DNA from: Paenibacillus sp. JJ-223
GTDB lineage: Bacteria > Bacillota > Bacilli > Paenibacillales > Paenibacillaceae
Length of the DNA stretch: 64,000 bases
Assembly (NCBI RefSeq): GCF_927798175.1
Contig: NZ_CAKMMP010000002.1
Coordinates: 577,073-641,072 of the forward strand
Reading direction: 5' to 3'
The notes below the pieces were generated by a model that was not told the origin of the DNA, searched no databases, and saw only the letters and a list, made by a program, of their open reading frames with translations. Below, piece after piece: positions 1 to 8,102 of the stretch. The position numbers and the translations under genes were made by a program. Position 1 is the stretch's first letter; each line of letters begins with the position of its first letter.

Positions 1-7
1 CTTCGTT

Positions 8-1279
8 TTACTCCGGTTTATCTGCCAACGTTACGCTCACCTTTTCCACTTTTCCATCGCGGTAGAACGTCACTTCCAGTGTATCGCCGATTTTCTTTTT
101 GTCGTACAAGTATTTCCGCAGATCCAGCGTAGAGGTAATCGGTTGCCCGTCAAATTCCGTAATGACGTCGTTCAGCTTCAGGCCGGCTTCGGCAGCCGGA
201 CCGGATGCCTCCAGCACCACCACCCCGCTGTCTACATGCGAAGGCAGCTTCAAATCCTTGCGCTGCTCATCGTCGAGCGGAGCGTACGGGTTGCTAAGAT
301 CAACGGTGTACACGCCCAGATATGGACGCGTTACCTTGCCGTGCAGCAGGAGGGCATCCACCGTTTTCATCACTTCATTCATCGGGATCGCAAAACCAAG
401 CCCCTCTACGCCCGTATCCGAAATTTTCATCGTATTGATGCCGACGACCTTGCCGTTCAGGTCCACCAGCGCACCGCCGCTGTTCCCTTCATTGATCGCT
501 GCATCCGTCTGAATGACGTTTTGCTCCCAATCGTACACGCCATCCTGGTTGATCGACACCGGCAGAATGCGATCCGTGTAACTGACGATGCCGGAGGTCA
601 ACGTACCTCCCAGTCCGAGCGGATTACCGATGGCCAGCACCGTTTGCCCGCGCTGCAGCTTGCTCGAATCGCCGATCTCGGCAGCCGGGCCAAGCCCTTC
701 CGCATCCGCAGACAGCACGGCAATATCGCTCACCCTATCCTGACCGACCAGTTTGGCTTTGTGCGTTTCGCCATCTACCGTCACAATTTCCAAGTCGCTG
801 GAACCTTCAATAACGTGATGGTTGGTCATGATGAAGGCTTTGCCGTCTTCCTTCTTGAAGATAACACCGGAACCGAGCGCGGACTCCTCCATCGACAGAC
901 TGCTGCCCGTTTTGTGATTGACGATGCTGACGACGGAAGGACGGACCTTCGCAGCCGCCTGGATAATCCGGTCATACGGATCGGCTGCTTGCGCCGCTTG
1001 AACCGAGCCTCCGCTTCCGCTGCCAATGACGTTGGACAACGGGACTGCTGTCGGCTGCGAAATGAAGCTGTAAAGCATCACCGTCACGACCGAGCTAATC
1101 ACCGAACTGATGACAGCCACTTTGACGGTCGAACCGAATCCGGAGCGGGAACGCGATCTGCGCGGGTTCTGCCAGCGATCGCGCCCGCCGGGGCGGAGAA
1201 TCTGAAGCTTGCCTTTCTGTACAGGCTCGGCGCGTCTTGATACCTTGGTTGAATAAAAGTCGTCTCCAAACAATCCCAT
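8..1279 (-). CDS. htrA: HtrA-type membrane-anchored serine protease with PDZ domain
   Basis: Predicted surface quality-control protease of the DegP/HtrA family, 423 residues. A membrane segment lies near residues 52-73. The trypsin-like domain carries the full triad: His155 in TNHHV, Asp185 in SDIAVL and Ser267 in GNSGGAL. A PDZ domain follows near the C-terminus (SGVVVLEASGPAAEAGL). A longer frame exists upstream, but the ATG at 1279 is preceded by GGAGAGG at good spacing and gives the usual short basic cytoplasmic tail. In B. subtilis the relative HtrC (YyxA) lies directly after walJ; here it is separated by a small convergent gene and about 0.8 kb, so it is probably transcribed on its own. 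The stop lies eight bases from the window edge. Confidence 0.93.
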   Translation of the reverse strand: MGLFGDDFYSTKVSRRAEPVQKGKLQILRPGGRDRWQNPRRSRSRSGFGSTVKVAVISSVISSVVTVMLYSFISQPTAVPLSNVIGSGSGGSVQAAQAADPYDRIIQAAAKVRPSVVSIVNHKTGSSLSMEESALGSGVIFKKEDGKAFIMTNHHVIEGSSDLEIVTVDGETHKAKLVGQDRVSDIAVLSADAEGLGPAAEIGDSSKLQRGQTVLAIGNPLGLGGTLTSGIVSYTDRILPVSINQDGVYDWEQNVIQTDAAINEGNSGGALVDLNGKVVGINTMKISDTGVEGLGFAIPMNEVMKTVDALLLHGKVTRPYLGVYTVDLSNPYAPLDDEQRKDLKLPSHVDSGVVVLEASGPAAEAGLKLNDVITEFDGQPITSTLDLRKYLYDKKKIGDTLEVTFYRDGKVEKVSVTLADKPE

Positions 1280-1942
1280 CGTGATCCTCTCCCCTTCGTT
1301 GTCACGCATCAAGACCTTGACTGCCGCCTGCCCTAATGTTCGTCGCGAACATGAACCGTCGCGCATCCCCGCATCGTTCACGCAAGCGACGGACAAAATT
1401 TCCGATCACTATTCCTTCAGCATGCTGCATCCATCATATTGGCGCTTGCCCGTTTTGCTACTTCATGCTCATTTTCGGAAATCTTTCATATCGTTACATT
1501 TTCGAAGGCAGCGGATGCCATCGACTATGTATAACAACATCGCTTCCATCCCGGTTCGCCATGCTGTTTGCAGCCTGATATTTATGCATAAAGCTTCTCG
1601 ATTCCACACGAACTTATGGCCTTTAATCCAGCCCTCTATATACTAAACACGAAATATTCCAAAAAGTTGCATAATCATGAAGATGATCGTAAATTCTCTG
1701 CATTTTTTCTGTCTTCCGCACCCTGCGGCTAATTAGTCACACTATCTATCACCACAAAAACAGCCCTGCTAACCGCCTATTTCCGGCGTAAATAAAATAA
1801 TTTCCAGTCCTGCCGAGCCGTCCCTTTCAGCATACACGCCATTCCAGCCAATTTGTAGAGGGAAAAAGAGGAATGTTTTCCACGTCCTCTGACTACAATA
1901 ATAGTAAAAGATATTCGAAGCTTCATAGAAGGAGGGTTAACG
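1280..1942. other. Intergenic region between htrA and a small plus-strand gene
   Basis: About 660 bases with no convincing gene. Open frames here have no ribosome binding site and resemble no family I know. The right end must hold the promoter of the small gene at 1943: an imperfect repeat GAGGA/TCCTC at about 1880-1902 precedes TACAAT at about 1903, but no clear -35 is visible. The left end must hold the htrA promoter. Confidence 0.5.
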
Positions 1943-2155
1943 TTGAATCGCACACGCACACTCACAGCTATGGAAGAGGTTCATATGGCATCCAAACTGG
2001 CCGACCTGAAGGAAGAGCATTATCGTAACACGCTTGCGCTCAGTACGATGATCGAACTGCTGGTGGACAAAGGCATACTCACCCGCGAAGAGGTGGAACG
2101 CAAGGCTGCCGAACTCGACAGCTTTATGGCTGACCCACCCTATCCCATGGCGTAG
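1943..2155 (+). CDS. Small hypothetical protein, 70 residues, convergent with walJ
   Basis: Unrecognised small soluble protein. It starts with TTG behind a strong AAGGAGGG site at 1929-1936, which is the main reason to call it. It is helical and charged, with a C-terminal stretch LLVDKGILTREEVERKAAEL resembling the generic helix pairs of many small bacterial proteins. There is no signal peptide and no cysteine. An internal ATG at 1985 is an alternative start. Its last 32 bases overlap the end of walJ on the other strand, so the two transcripts are complementary there. It is the only plus-strand gene in the first 31 kb. Function unknown. Confidence 0.7.
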   Translation: MNRTRTLTAMEEVHMASKLADLKEEHYRNTLALSTMIELLVDKGILTREEVERKAAELDSFMADPPYPMA

Positions 2156-2930
2156 GTCGGTCGTAATACGTGTCGCACAGCTTGAACTCATGGTCCTTAT
2201 AAAAGCAACCGCGGCTCTCCATGGCATCGCGCACCGACATTCTGGCCAAATCGATCATATTATGGTCCAAGCTAAGGTGCGCCAGATAGGTGCGCTTGAG
2301 GCGCCCGTTCATCAGCTCGCTGAGCGCCGCTCCTGCCGCCTCGTTCGAGAGGTGCCCGATATCGCTCAGAATGCGACGTTTCGTATTCCACGGATAACGT
2401 CCCATGCGCAGCAGCTCCACGTCGTGATTCGCCTCCAGAACGAGCACATCCGAATCTGCAATCGCGTCGCGCACCTTATCGCTCATATAGCCGAGGTCGG
2501 TCGCCACCGCCAGCTTCTCGCTGCCGTCATCGAACGTATAGCCGACCGGCTCTGCGGCATCATGGGAGATGCCGAACGATTCGACGCGCAAGGAACCGAA
2601 ATCCTTGTTCTCCCCCGTCTCGAAAATACGCCGGTTTTCCTCCGGAATGGCTCCGACCGATTTCTCCAGCGCTTTCCACGTGTTCGTGTTCGCATAGATT
2701 GGTAAATTATATTTGCGGGAGATCGCGCCTAGTCCTTTAATATGATCCGAATGTTCGTGCGTGACCAAAATTCCGTCCAGCTCGGCTCCCGAAATCTCCC
2801 GTTCCAGAAACAGCGCCTCCAGCCGCTTCGCACTGAGCCCAGCATCGATCATCAACGAGGTTCCCCCATGCTGGATGACTGTTGCATTTCCCGTCGAACC
2901 GCTGGACAACACGGTAAAATATATCCCCAT
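2124..2930 (-). CDS. walJ: WalJ (YycJ), metallo-beta-lactamase-fold hydrolase
   Basis: Soluble MBL-fold protein, 268 residues, last gene of the walRKHIJ operon. The metal-binding motif THEHSDH is visible near residues 57-63, with further ligand candidates in FGISHDA and in DLARMS-flanking SLDHN. In Firmicutes WalJ is linked to the essential WalRK cell-wall signalling system and has been proposed to act on nucleic acids, possibly as a 5'-exonuclease in repair; the substrate is not certain. The start at 2930 has GAGGAG upstream and lies six bases from the walI stop, consistent with co-transcription. The 3' end overlaps the convergent small gene at 1943-2155 by 32 bases. Confidence 0.95.
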   Translation of the reverse strand: MGIYFTVLSSGSTGNATVIQHGGTSLMIDAGLSAKRLEALFLEREISGAELDGILVTHEHSDHIKGLGAISRKYNLPIYANTNTWKALEKSVGAIPEENRRIFETGENKDFGSLRVESFGISHDAAEPVGYTFDDGSEKLAVATDLGYMSDKVRDAIADSDVLVLEANHDVELLRMGRYPWNTKRRILSDIGHLSNEAAGAALSELMNGRLKRTYLAHLSLDHNMIDLARMSVRDAMESRGCFYKDHEFKLCDTYYDRPTPWDRVGQP

Positions 2931-2936
2931 AACGCA

Positions 2937-3680
2937 TTACTCCTCTAGTTTGTCTGTCTTGGGACTGAATACATCCCCGCTGATACCCTGCACGTACAGA
3001 ATCTCGCCGCTTTCCAGCACGAACCGCCATGCCGGCATCGCCACTTGCATATCCGAGTTGAATAACTGACCATAATATCCCAATTGAATATCCTTCACGA
3101 TGGCATCATTGGGCAAAAAGTTCTCGATCAGCGTTCCCAGCGCCTTCGACGCCGGGAGCACCTGCTGCTCGCTGTCCTCCGTTGTCGTGATCCGCACCGG
3201 CGTCTGACGGTAACCCGTAATTTTCTGATCGCTGTAGAACAGCTCCAGGCTGACGTTGAAGAGCGGCCATTTCCCGTCCACCAACGGATGAAGAACGAAG
3301 GCCCCATCTTCGGCCATCAGTTGATCAAGTCGATAACTGCCGATTTGTACAATTTCATCTTTTAGCGCATTTTCCAACTCGCCCTGTGCAAAGATCAGCT
3401 TGCTGTCGATCGGTTGATCGAGATTGACTTCAAGGCCCGCCTTATCCTCTTCAATGAACTCATAGGACAGTTTCGGCAGCTTCGGCGTTTCACTCGGGAT
3501 GGGGGCAAGCACTTGAATGCCCTTTTCCTCCATCGCCAGCTGGGTATTGTCCGCCAGGGAGGTGAAGTCCAGATTGGCTCCGGCCGTCTCCCGGGCATCC
3601 ACCCAGATCTGATAACCAAGCACCAGGTTAAGCAGCAAAAAGGCGTAGATCAACACATTTTTCGCGCGTCCCCAATCCAA
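2937..3680 (-). CDS. walI: WalI (YycI), regulator of the WalK sensor kinase
   Basis: Bitopic membrane protein, 247 residues, that in B. subtilis works with WalH to restrain WalK through contacts in the membrane and outside the cell. An N-terminal anchor (NVLIYAFLLLNLVLGYQIW) is followed by an extracytoplasmic domain. The start is chosen as the TTG at 3680, giving an MDWGRAKN N-terminus like B. subtilis YycI, with GGAGGT seven bases upstream; the ATG at 3710 has no such site. It lies between walH and walJ in the same operon. Sequence conservation of this family is low, so the call rests on position, topology and the N-terminal motif together. Confidence 0.92.
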   Translation of the reverse strand: MDWGRAKNVLIYAFLLLNLVLGYQIWVDARETAGANLDFTSLADNTQLAMEEKGIQVLAPIPSETPKLPKLSYEFIEEDKAGLEVNLDQPIDSKLIFAQGELENALKDEIVQIGSYRLDQLMAEDGAFVLHPLVDGKWPLFNVSLELFYSDQKITGYRQTPVRITTTEDSEQQVLPASKALGTLIENFLPNDAIVKDIQLGYYGQLFNSDMQVAMPAWRFVLESGEILYVQGISGDVFSPKTDKLEE

Positions 3681-3736
3681 CAACCTCACCTCCGCTATGA
3701 CATGATTCAAAAGAAAACCGTTACACTAGGCCATTC

Positions 3737-5017
3737 CTATGACACCGTGGTCTCTTCTCCGTTCGTGAAACGGATGACCCATACGGGGATCAGCTTCAAG
3801 CCATCCTCCGTCGCAGACGGGCGGTATGCCGGATATACGTCCTCTACCTGACGAGTGGAGCCGGTCACCTTTTCGATCAGTGCCTTCAGCTTGTCCCCTC
3901 CCGAGAGCTTGACCGCCTTTTTGGTCTCCGAGCCTTCGTTCAGGTACTCCAGCGAACGTTCATAACTCGACACCGTTTCCTGCTGCATTTCCATGCTGAT
4001 CGTACCGAAACGGAATTGCGCCAGATCGAGAATCGGAAAACTGCCATAGTACTGCTGGAATTGGAGACTGGTCCGGTTATCGCTAGATTCGATCATCATG
4101 CGGGACCTGCCCTTCCACCCGCCATGCTGGTTGACGAAATCCACCGCAGACAGCGCATCCTTGGCCGGGTCGCTCTGACCCGCCGGCGGTGCCGCAGGAT
4201 CGGTATACGTCATCCAGCGCTGCTCCTGTTTGATTTGCAGACTGCGCTTGCTGTCCGTATAAATCTCCGATCCGTCCTTTTCCCGAATGTTTCGGGTCAT
4301 GCTTGGATCGAAGAACAGGCTGCGCTGCATCTGCTCGACCGTGAATTGGCCTGTCGGCACCTCGGCTTCGATCGTTTCCAGCGCCGCCCTTGGAATGTAA
4401 TATCCGCCTTCCATCAACGTATACGGCGTCCAATTGCTGCCGAAATCCACATGCTGCTGCACGTCCTGCACGGTCAGGTCGGCCTGTGCAGCTTCGTATA
4501 CCACATCACCTTTGGCACTAAAGAACAGCGCATGCACCTTAGAGTCGTTTTTGGCCGTATAAATGGAAATTCGGTTGATCGTCTCTCCCTGGAACAGCGA
4601 GTCCGTGCCAAGCCGCATTACCCGCTGCAGCAATTGCACGGGAATGCCTTCTTTGAAAGACAGCTCAAAGCCTTGATTCTCCTTGCGAATCTTCTCCCAA
4701 TTCACGGATTGCACGTTTCGGCGCTGGAAATCCTCAAACGTCCGGCCCTGAATCCGCGAATAGATCAACTGATAAAAGGTATTGCCCGGATAGAACACGG
4801 TATGTTTATCCCCACCCAAATGAATAATCATCTGATCGGGGAAGATCAATTCCTCAATATTGCGCTCCTGGCCCATATTCTCGGTTTTGACATAGTTTGT
4901 CTCGGAGGTGACTACCGAATCGCCGCCGCCAGGCAGACGATAAATCAAGAAATAGCTCTGCACGAGGCTCGCAGCTACCAGCGAAGCAAGCACGAGTGAC
5001 TTAATGCGTTCCTTCAC
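3737..5017 (-). CDS. walH: WalH (YycH), regulator of the WalK sensor kinase
   Basis: Extracytoplasmic regulator of WalK, 426 residues, with one N-terminal membrane helix (SLVLASLVAASLVQSYFLIY) and a long outer domain of YycH type. The start is the GTG at 5017: GGAGGT lies seven bases upstream and the next residues are KERIKS, whereas the longer frame runs into walK coding sequence. The first 17 bases overlap the end of walK, which suggests translational coupling. In B. subtilis YycH and YycI form a complex that holds WalK inactive; the gene order walK-walH-walI here is the same. Confidence 0.93.
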   Translation of the reverse strand: MKERIKSLVLASLVAASLVQSYFLIYRLPGGGDSVVTSETNYVKTENMGQERNIEELIFPDQMIIHLGGDKHTVFYPGNTFYQLIYSRIQGRTFEDFQRRNVQSVNWEKIRKENQGFELSFKEGIPVQLLQRVMRLGTDSLFQGETINRISIYTAKNDSKVHALFFSAKGDVVYEAAQADLTVQDVQQHVDFGSNWTPYTLMEGGYYIPRAALETIEAEVPTGQFTVEQMQRSLFFDPSMTRNIREKDGSEIYTDSKRSLQIKQEQRWMTYTDPAAPPAGQSDPAKDALSAVDFVNQHGGWKGRSRMMIESSDNRTSLQFQQYYGSFPILDLAQFRFGTISMEMQQETVSSYERSLEYLNEGSETKKAVKLSGGDKLKALIEKVTGSTRQVEDVYPAYRPSATEDGLKLIPVWVIRFTNGEETTVS

Positions 5018-6851
5018 TGTGCTCACCTCCTTCGCTCCGCATCGGCAGCTTAAACGTAACCGTTGTGCCGACGTCCAGCTCCGATTCGAGCGAGATGCTG
5101 CCGTCATGCGCTTTTACGATTTCCCGGGCAATGGACAGTCCGAGCCCTGTGCCGCCCATGCTGCGGGATCTGGCCTTGTCTACCCGGTAAAACCGCTCAA
5201 AAATGCGGTCCAGGTCCCGCTGCGGAATACCCACCCCGGTATCGCTCACCGAAACGGCCAGCGTATTCCCGCCTTCGCGCCTTGCCGAAATCGTAATCGT
5301 GCCGCCCTCCAACGTGTATTTCAGCGCATTGGACACCACGTTGTCCAGCACCTGGTCAATCTGGTCGCGATCCAGCGGAACAAGCGGCATCCCGTTTTCC
5401 ACCGACAACACGGACTGAATATCCTTCTGATGCATCTGGAAGGAGAAACGGTCCGTCACTTCCTCCAGCATTTCCAGCACATCGGTCGGCTGTTTACGGA
5501 GTCGCGCCTCTTTGGAATCGAGCCGCGACAGATGCAGCAAATCGGTAACCAGCCGAATCATACGCTCCGTCTCGTTTTGGATGACGCCCACGAAACGGCC
5601 CGCCAGCTGCGGATCTTCCAGTGCGCCGTCATCAAGCGCTTCGGCATAACTCTTGATGGTTGTGAGCGGCGTGCGCAGCTCATGGGAGACGTTGGCGACG
5701 AACTCCCTCCGCGACGCTTCCAGTTCTTCTTGCTCCGTGACGTCCTGCAGCACGGCAATCGTCCCCGTAATGCCCAGGTCGCGCCGATGCACAGGCGTGA
5801 ATGTCATGCGGATGACGACAGGCTCCTCCTGCCCGGCTGGCGCAATCTGCAGCAACGTCGATCCGGTGAATCCGCTCGCCAGCGCCTCGGCATCCTCCGG
5901 ATCTATGCCGAGCAGCACGGCAAAATGCCTGCCCTCGATATCCGCAGGACGCATGCCCAGAATGCTGCTGGCGCGGCGGTTCACCAGTATGACTTTGCCA
6001 TATTCATCGGTTGCCACCACGCCGTCGCTCATATTGGTCAGAATCGAAGTCAACTTTTCCTTCTCTTCTTCGTTCTGGGAAAGAGCATCGCGCAGCCTGC
6101 TCGTCATATAGTTAAAGGCCCGGCTGAGCTGTCCGATCTCATCCGTGCCGAATACGGGCGTCTGCTGGTCGAAGTTGCCTTCGGCCACCGCCGTGGCCCG
6201 CCGCGTGACTTCTTTGATTGGCTGGGTGATCGTATGCGACAGGATCACGCCAAGCACTGCCGTTAGCACCAGGGCGATCAGAATGCCCGAAATGAAAATT
6301 TTGTTGATGCCTTCCATGGTGGCGTACAACTCGCTCATCGAAGCGGCGATGTACACTGCGCCGATAATTTTGCCGCCGGACATGACCGGCTTGGCGACGA
6401 CCTTTTTGCGCACATTATCTTCGTCGACAATGTACTCTTCATTATCCCGAATGCCTTGCAAGGCACGACTAACTACGGTCTGCGTGTTTTTCCGCCCCAC
6501 GTAATCGGAGTGCGAGCTTAAAGAGGTCGTCAGCACCTTCCCGCTGGCATCGAGAACCTGAATCTCCGCACCGTTGATATTGAACAGATTGTTCACCAAC
6601 ACGCGCAGGTTTTCCGTACGGTCTTCACCAGCCTCCGGGTCGCCGCCAGCCAGCGTTTCGCCCACCAGCACAGACAACATTTCAGCCCGGGCCTGCAAAT
6701 CCTCCGTAAAATTGCTCGTTAACGAATTCTTCATCGCGCTGACGAAATAAACCCCGATCAGTTGCATCGCAATCAGGATTAGCAGCACATAGATAATAAT
6801 CAGCTTGGCTTGAATCGTGCGAAAGAACGAAAACTTCAAGAAGCGGCTCAT
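5001..6851 (-). CDS. walK: WalK (YycG) essential cell-wall sensor histidine kinase
   Basis: Membrane sensor kinase, 616 residues, controlling peptidoglycan hydrolase genes through WalR. Visible order: first membrane helix about 17-37, extracytoplasmic sensor domain about 38-183, second helix about 185-205, HAMP about 206-258, PAS about 268-375, dimerisation domain with phospho-accepting His390 in VSHELRTP, then the ATPase domain with an N box (DNVVSNALKYT), DTGVGIP and GGTGLGLS. This is the typical WalK layout. Its ATG shares one base with the walR stop (TAATG), indicating tight translational coupling; its own stop overlaps walH. A sequence resembling a Noc-binding site lies within the gene at 5119-5132. 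Confidence 0.98.
   Translation of the reverse strand: MSRFLKFSFFRTIQAKLIIIYVLLILIAMQLIGVYFVSAMKNSLTSNFTEDLQARAEMLSVLVGETLAGGDPEAGEDRTENLRVLVNNLFNINGAEIQVLDASGKVLTTSLSSHSDYVGRKNTQTVVSRALQGIRDNEEYIVDEDNVRKKVVAKPVMSGGKIIGAVYIAASMSELYATMEGINKIFISGILIALVLTAVLGVILSHTITQPIKEVTRRATAVAEGNFDQQTPVFGTDEIGQLSRAFNYMTSRLRDALSQNEEEKEKLTSILTNMSDGVVATDEYGKVILVNRRASSILGMRPADIEGRHFAVLLGIDPEDAEALASGFTGSTLLQIAPAGQEEPVVIRMTFTPVHRRDLGITGTIAVLQDVTEQEELEASRREFVANVSHELRTPLTTIKSYAEALDDGALEDPQLAGRFVGVIQNETERMIRLVTDLLHLSRLDSKEARLRKQPTDVLEMLEEVTDRFSFQMHQKDIQSVLSVENGMPLVPLDRDQIDQVLDNVVSNALKYTLEGGTITISARREGGNTLAVSVSDTGVGIPQRDLDRIFERFYRVDKARSRSMGGTGLGLSIAREIVKAHDGSISLESELDVGTTVTFKLPMRSEGGEHSEGTH
5119..5132. promoter_or_regulatory. 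Possible Noc-binding site inside walK
   Basis: The sequence ATTTCCCGGGCAAT matches 13 of 14 positions of the B. subtilis Noc consensus ATTTCCCGGGAAAT. A noc gene is present in this window at 38540. Noc sites are normally scattered over the chromosome, so one here would fit. A single near match in 64 kb could also be chance within codons of the kinase. Confidence 0.3.
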
Positions 6852-7582
6852 TACAGACCTACGCTTTTGGGGCTGCGCACCAGATAACCGAGACCGCGCC
6901 GGGTCAAGATCGTTTCCGGCTTGCTCGGATTCTCCTCAATCTTCTCACGCAGGCGGCGAATCGTCACGTCGACGGTCCGCACATCCCCGAAGTATTCGTA
7001 ACCCCATACTGCCTGCAGCAGATGTTCGCGCGTCATCACCTTGCCCGAATTTTTCGCCATATAATAGAGAAGCTCATACTCGCGATGAGTCAGGTCGAGC
7101 GGTTCGCCTCCTTTGTACGCTGTATACATGTCCATATCGAACGCCAGGTCGAACAAACGCAGCACTTGCTTCTCATCATCCTCTGGTGCCTCCGTTGACG
7201 CTGCAGCGATGACCGGCTTCTGCCGCCTGCGCATCTGTGCCTTTACCCGGGCAAGCAGCTCGCGCGTACTGAACGGTTTCGTGACGTAATCATCCGCGCC
7301 CAGCTCCAGCCCGAGTACCTTGTCGATCTCGCCATCCTTGGCGGTCAGCATGATAATGGGCATCTCCAAATGAGTGCGAACTTCACGGCATACGTCCATG
7401 CCGTCTTTGCCCGGCAGCATCAAATCCAGCAGCATCAGGTCCGGCTTCTCGGATAGCGCCAGCTCAACCGCACGAATGCCGTCAAAGGCACAAATGACCT
7501 CATACCCTTCTTTCTCCAGATTAAACTTCAGAATGTCCGCGATAGGCTGCTCGTCGTCAACCACCAGAATCTTTCCCTGCAT
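6851..7582 (-). CDS. walR: WalR (YycF) essential cell-wall response regulator
   Basis: OmpR/PhoB-class response regulator, 243 residues. The receiver domain has the acidic pair in VVDDEQ (about residues 8-11), phospho-accepting Asp53 in LLDLMLPG and the conserved lysine in VTKPFS near residue 102. A winged-helix DNA-binding domain fills the C-terminal half ([15 protein letters not shown]). A linker of about 20 residues between the domains contains EAPEDDEK. It is the first gene of the walRKHIJ operon; its promoter must lie in 7583-8000. GGGGGG stands about ten bases before the ATG. WalR normally controls autolysins, which suits the M23 endopeptidase gene directly upstream. Confidence 0.98.
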   Translation of the reverse strand: MQGKILVVDDEQPIADILKFNLEKEGYEVICAFDGIRAVELALSEKPDLMLLDLMLPGKDGMDVCREVRTHLEMPIIMLTAKDGEIDKVLGLELGADDYVTKPFSTRELLARVKAQMRRRQKPVIAAASTEAPEDDEKQVLRLFDLAFDMDMYTAYKGGEPLDLTHREYELLYYMAKNSGKVMTREHLLQAVWGYEYFGDVRTVDVTIRRLREKIEENPSKPETILTRRGLGYLVRSPKSVGL

Positions 7583-8102
7583 CTGCTGTATTCCCCCCTA
7601 TATCCTGCATGATCCGCCGCAGCGGTCTATTTCTCTTTTCTATATAAGCAACGCTTCGCTTCTCCAGATTGGTTCTGCCTCTCCGTTAGCGTGTAAAAAT
7701 TGAGTTCAGCCTATATGCATGCTCATTCTCTATATAACGCACAAACGATGCTGCTATTTCCCGGTGGCGAAGCTTGTCTCCCCATTTCGGAAATCACACA
7801 TGTTTGTCCTACATTGGATGGATTATAATCAATAGTTTAACATACCTTGAGCGGCGTAACATCCCGAACCGGCGTCTCAATACTCAGAAATTGAAAGTTT
7901 TTTACATATTGATGATCATCGCAATAACATGTGCGGGAACCCGCCTGACCTCAGTCCCTGATCGGTCCAACGGTTCCTCTATCTTCCAGAACCAGAAAAC
8001 CGAAGTCCTGCCATCGCAAAAAGGCCAGCCTAAGCTGACCCATAGATATAGCGGTTCGCACAGCAGCATTCGCAGCCACCACAATCCGCCTTATATTCAG
8101 TT
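7583..8102. other. Intergenic region upstream of walR
   Basis: About 520 bases between walR and the M23 peptidase gene, both on the minus strand. It contains the terminator of the peptidase gene (8018-8040) and must contain the walR promoter. A minus-strand TATAAT is visible at about 7823-7828, but I could not pair it with a convincing -35. Open frames on both strands have no ribosome binding site and no recognisable product. Confidence 0.5.
8018..8040 (-). terminator. Terminator of the M23 peptidase gene
   Basis: Read on the minus strand, GGTCAGC-TTAG-GCTGGCC forms a stem with one weak pair and is followed by TTTTTG. It lies about 60 bases after the stop of the LysM/M23 gene. Confidence 0.7.

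Noticed and set aside
143..1240. 365-codon plus-strand frame opposite htrA
   Set aside because: Shadow of the protease gene caused by codon bias; the minus-strand product has a full HtrA triad. The same applies to long frames opposite walK, dnaB, purA, mnmG and the peptide-binding protein.
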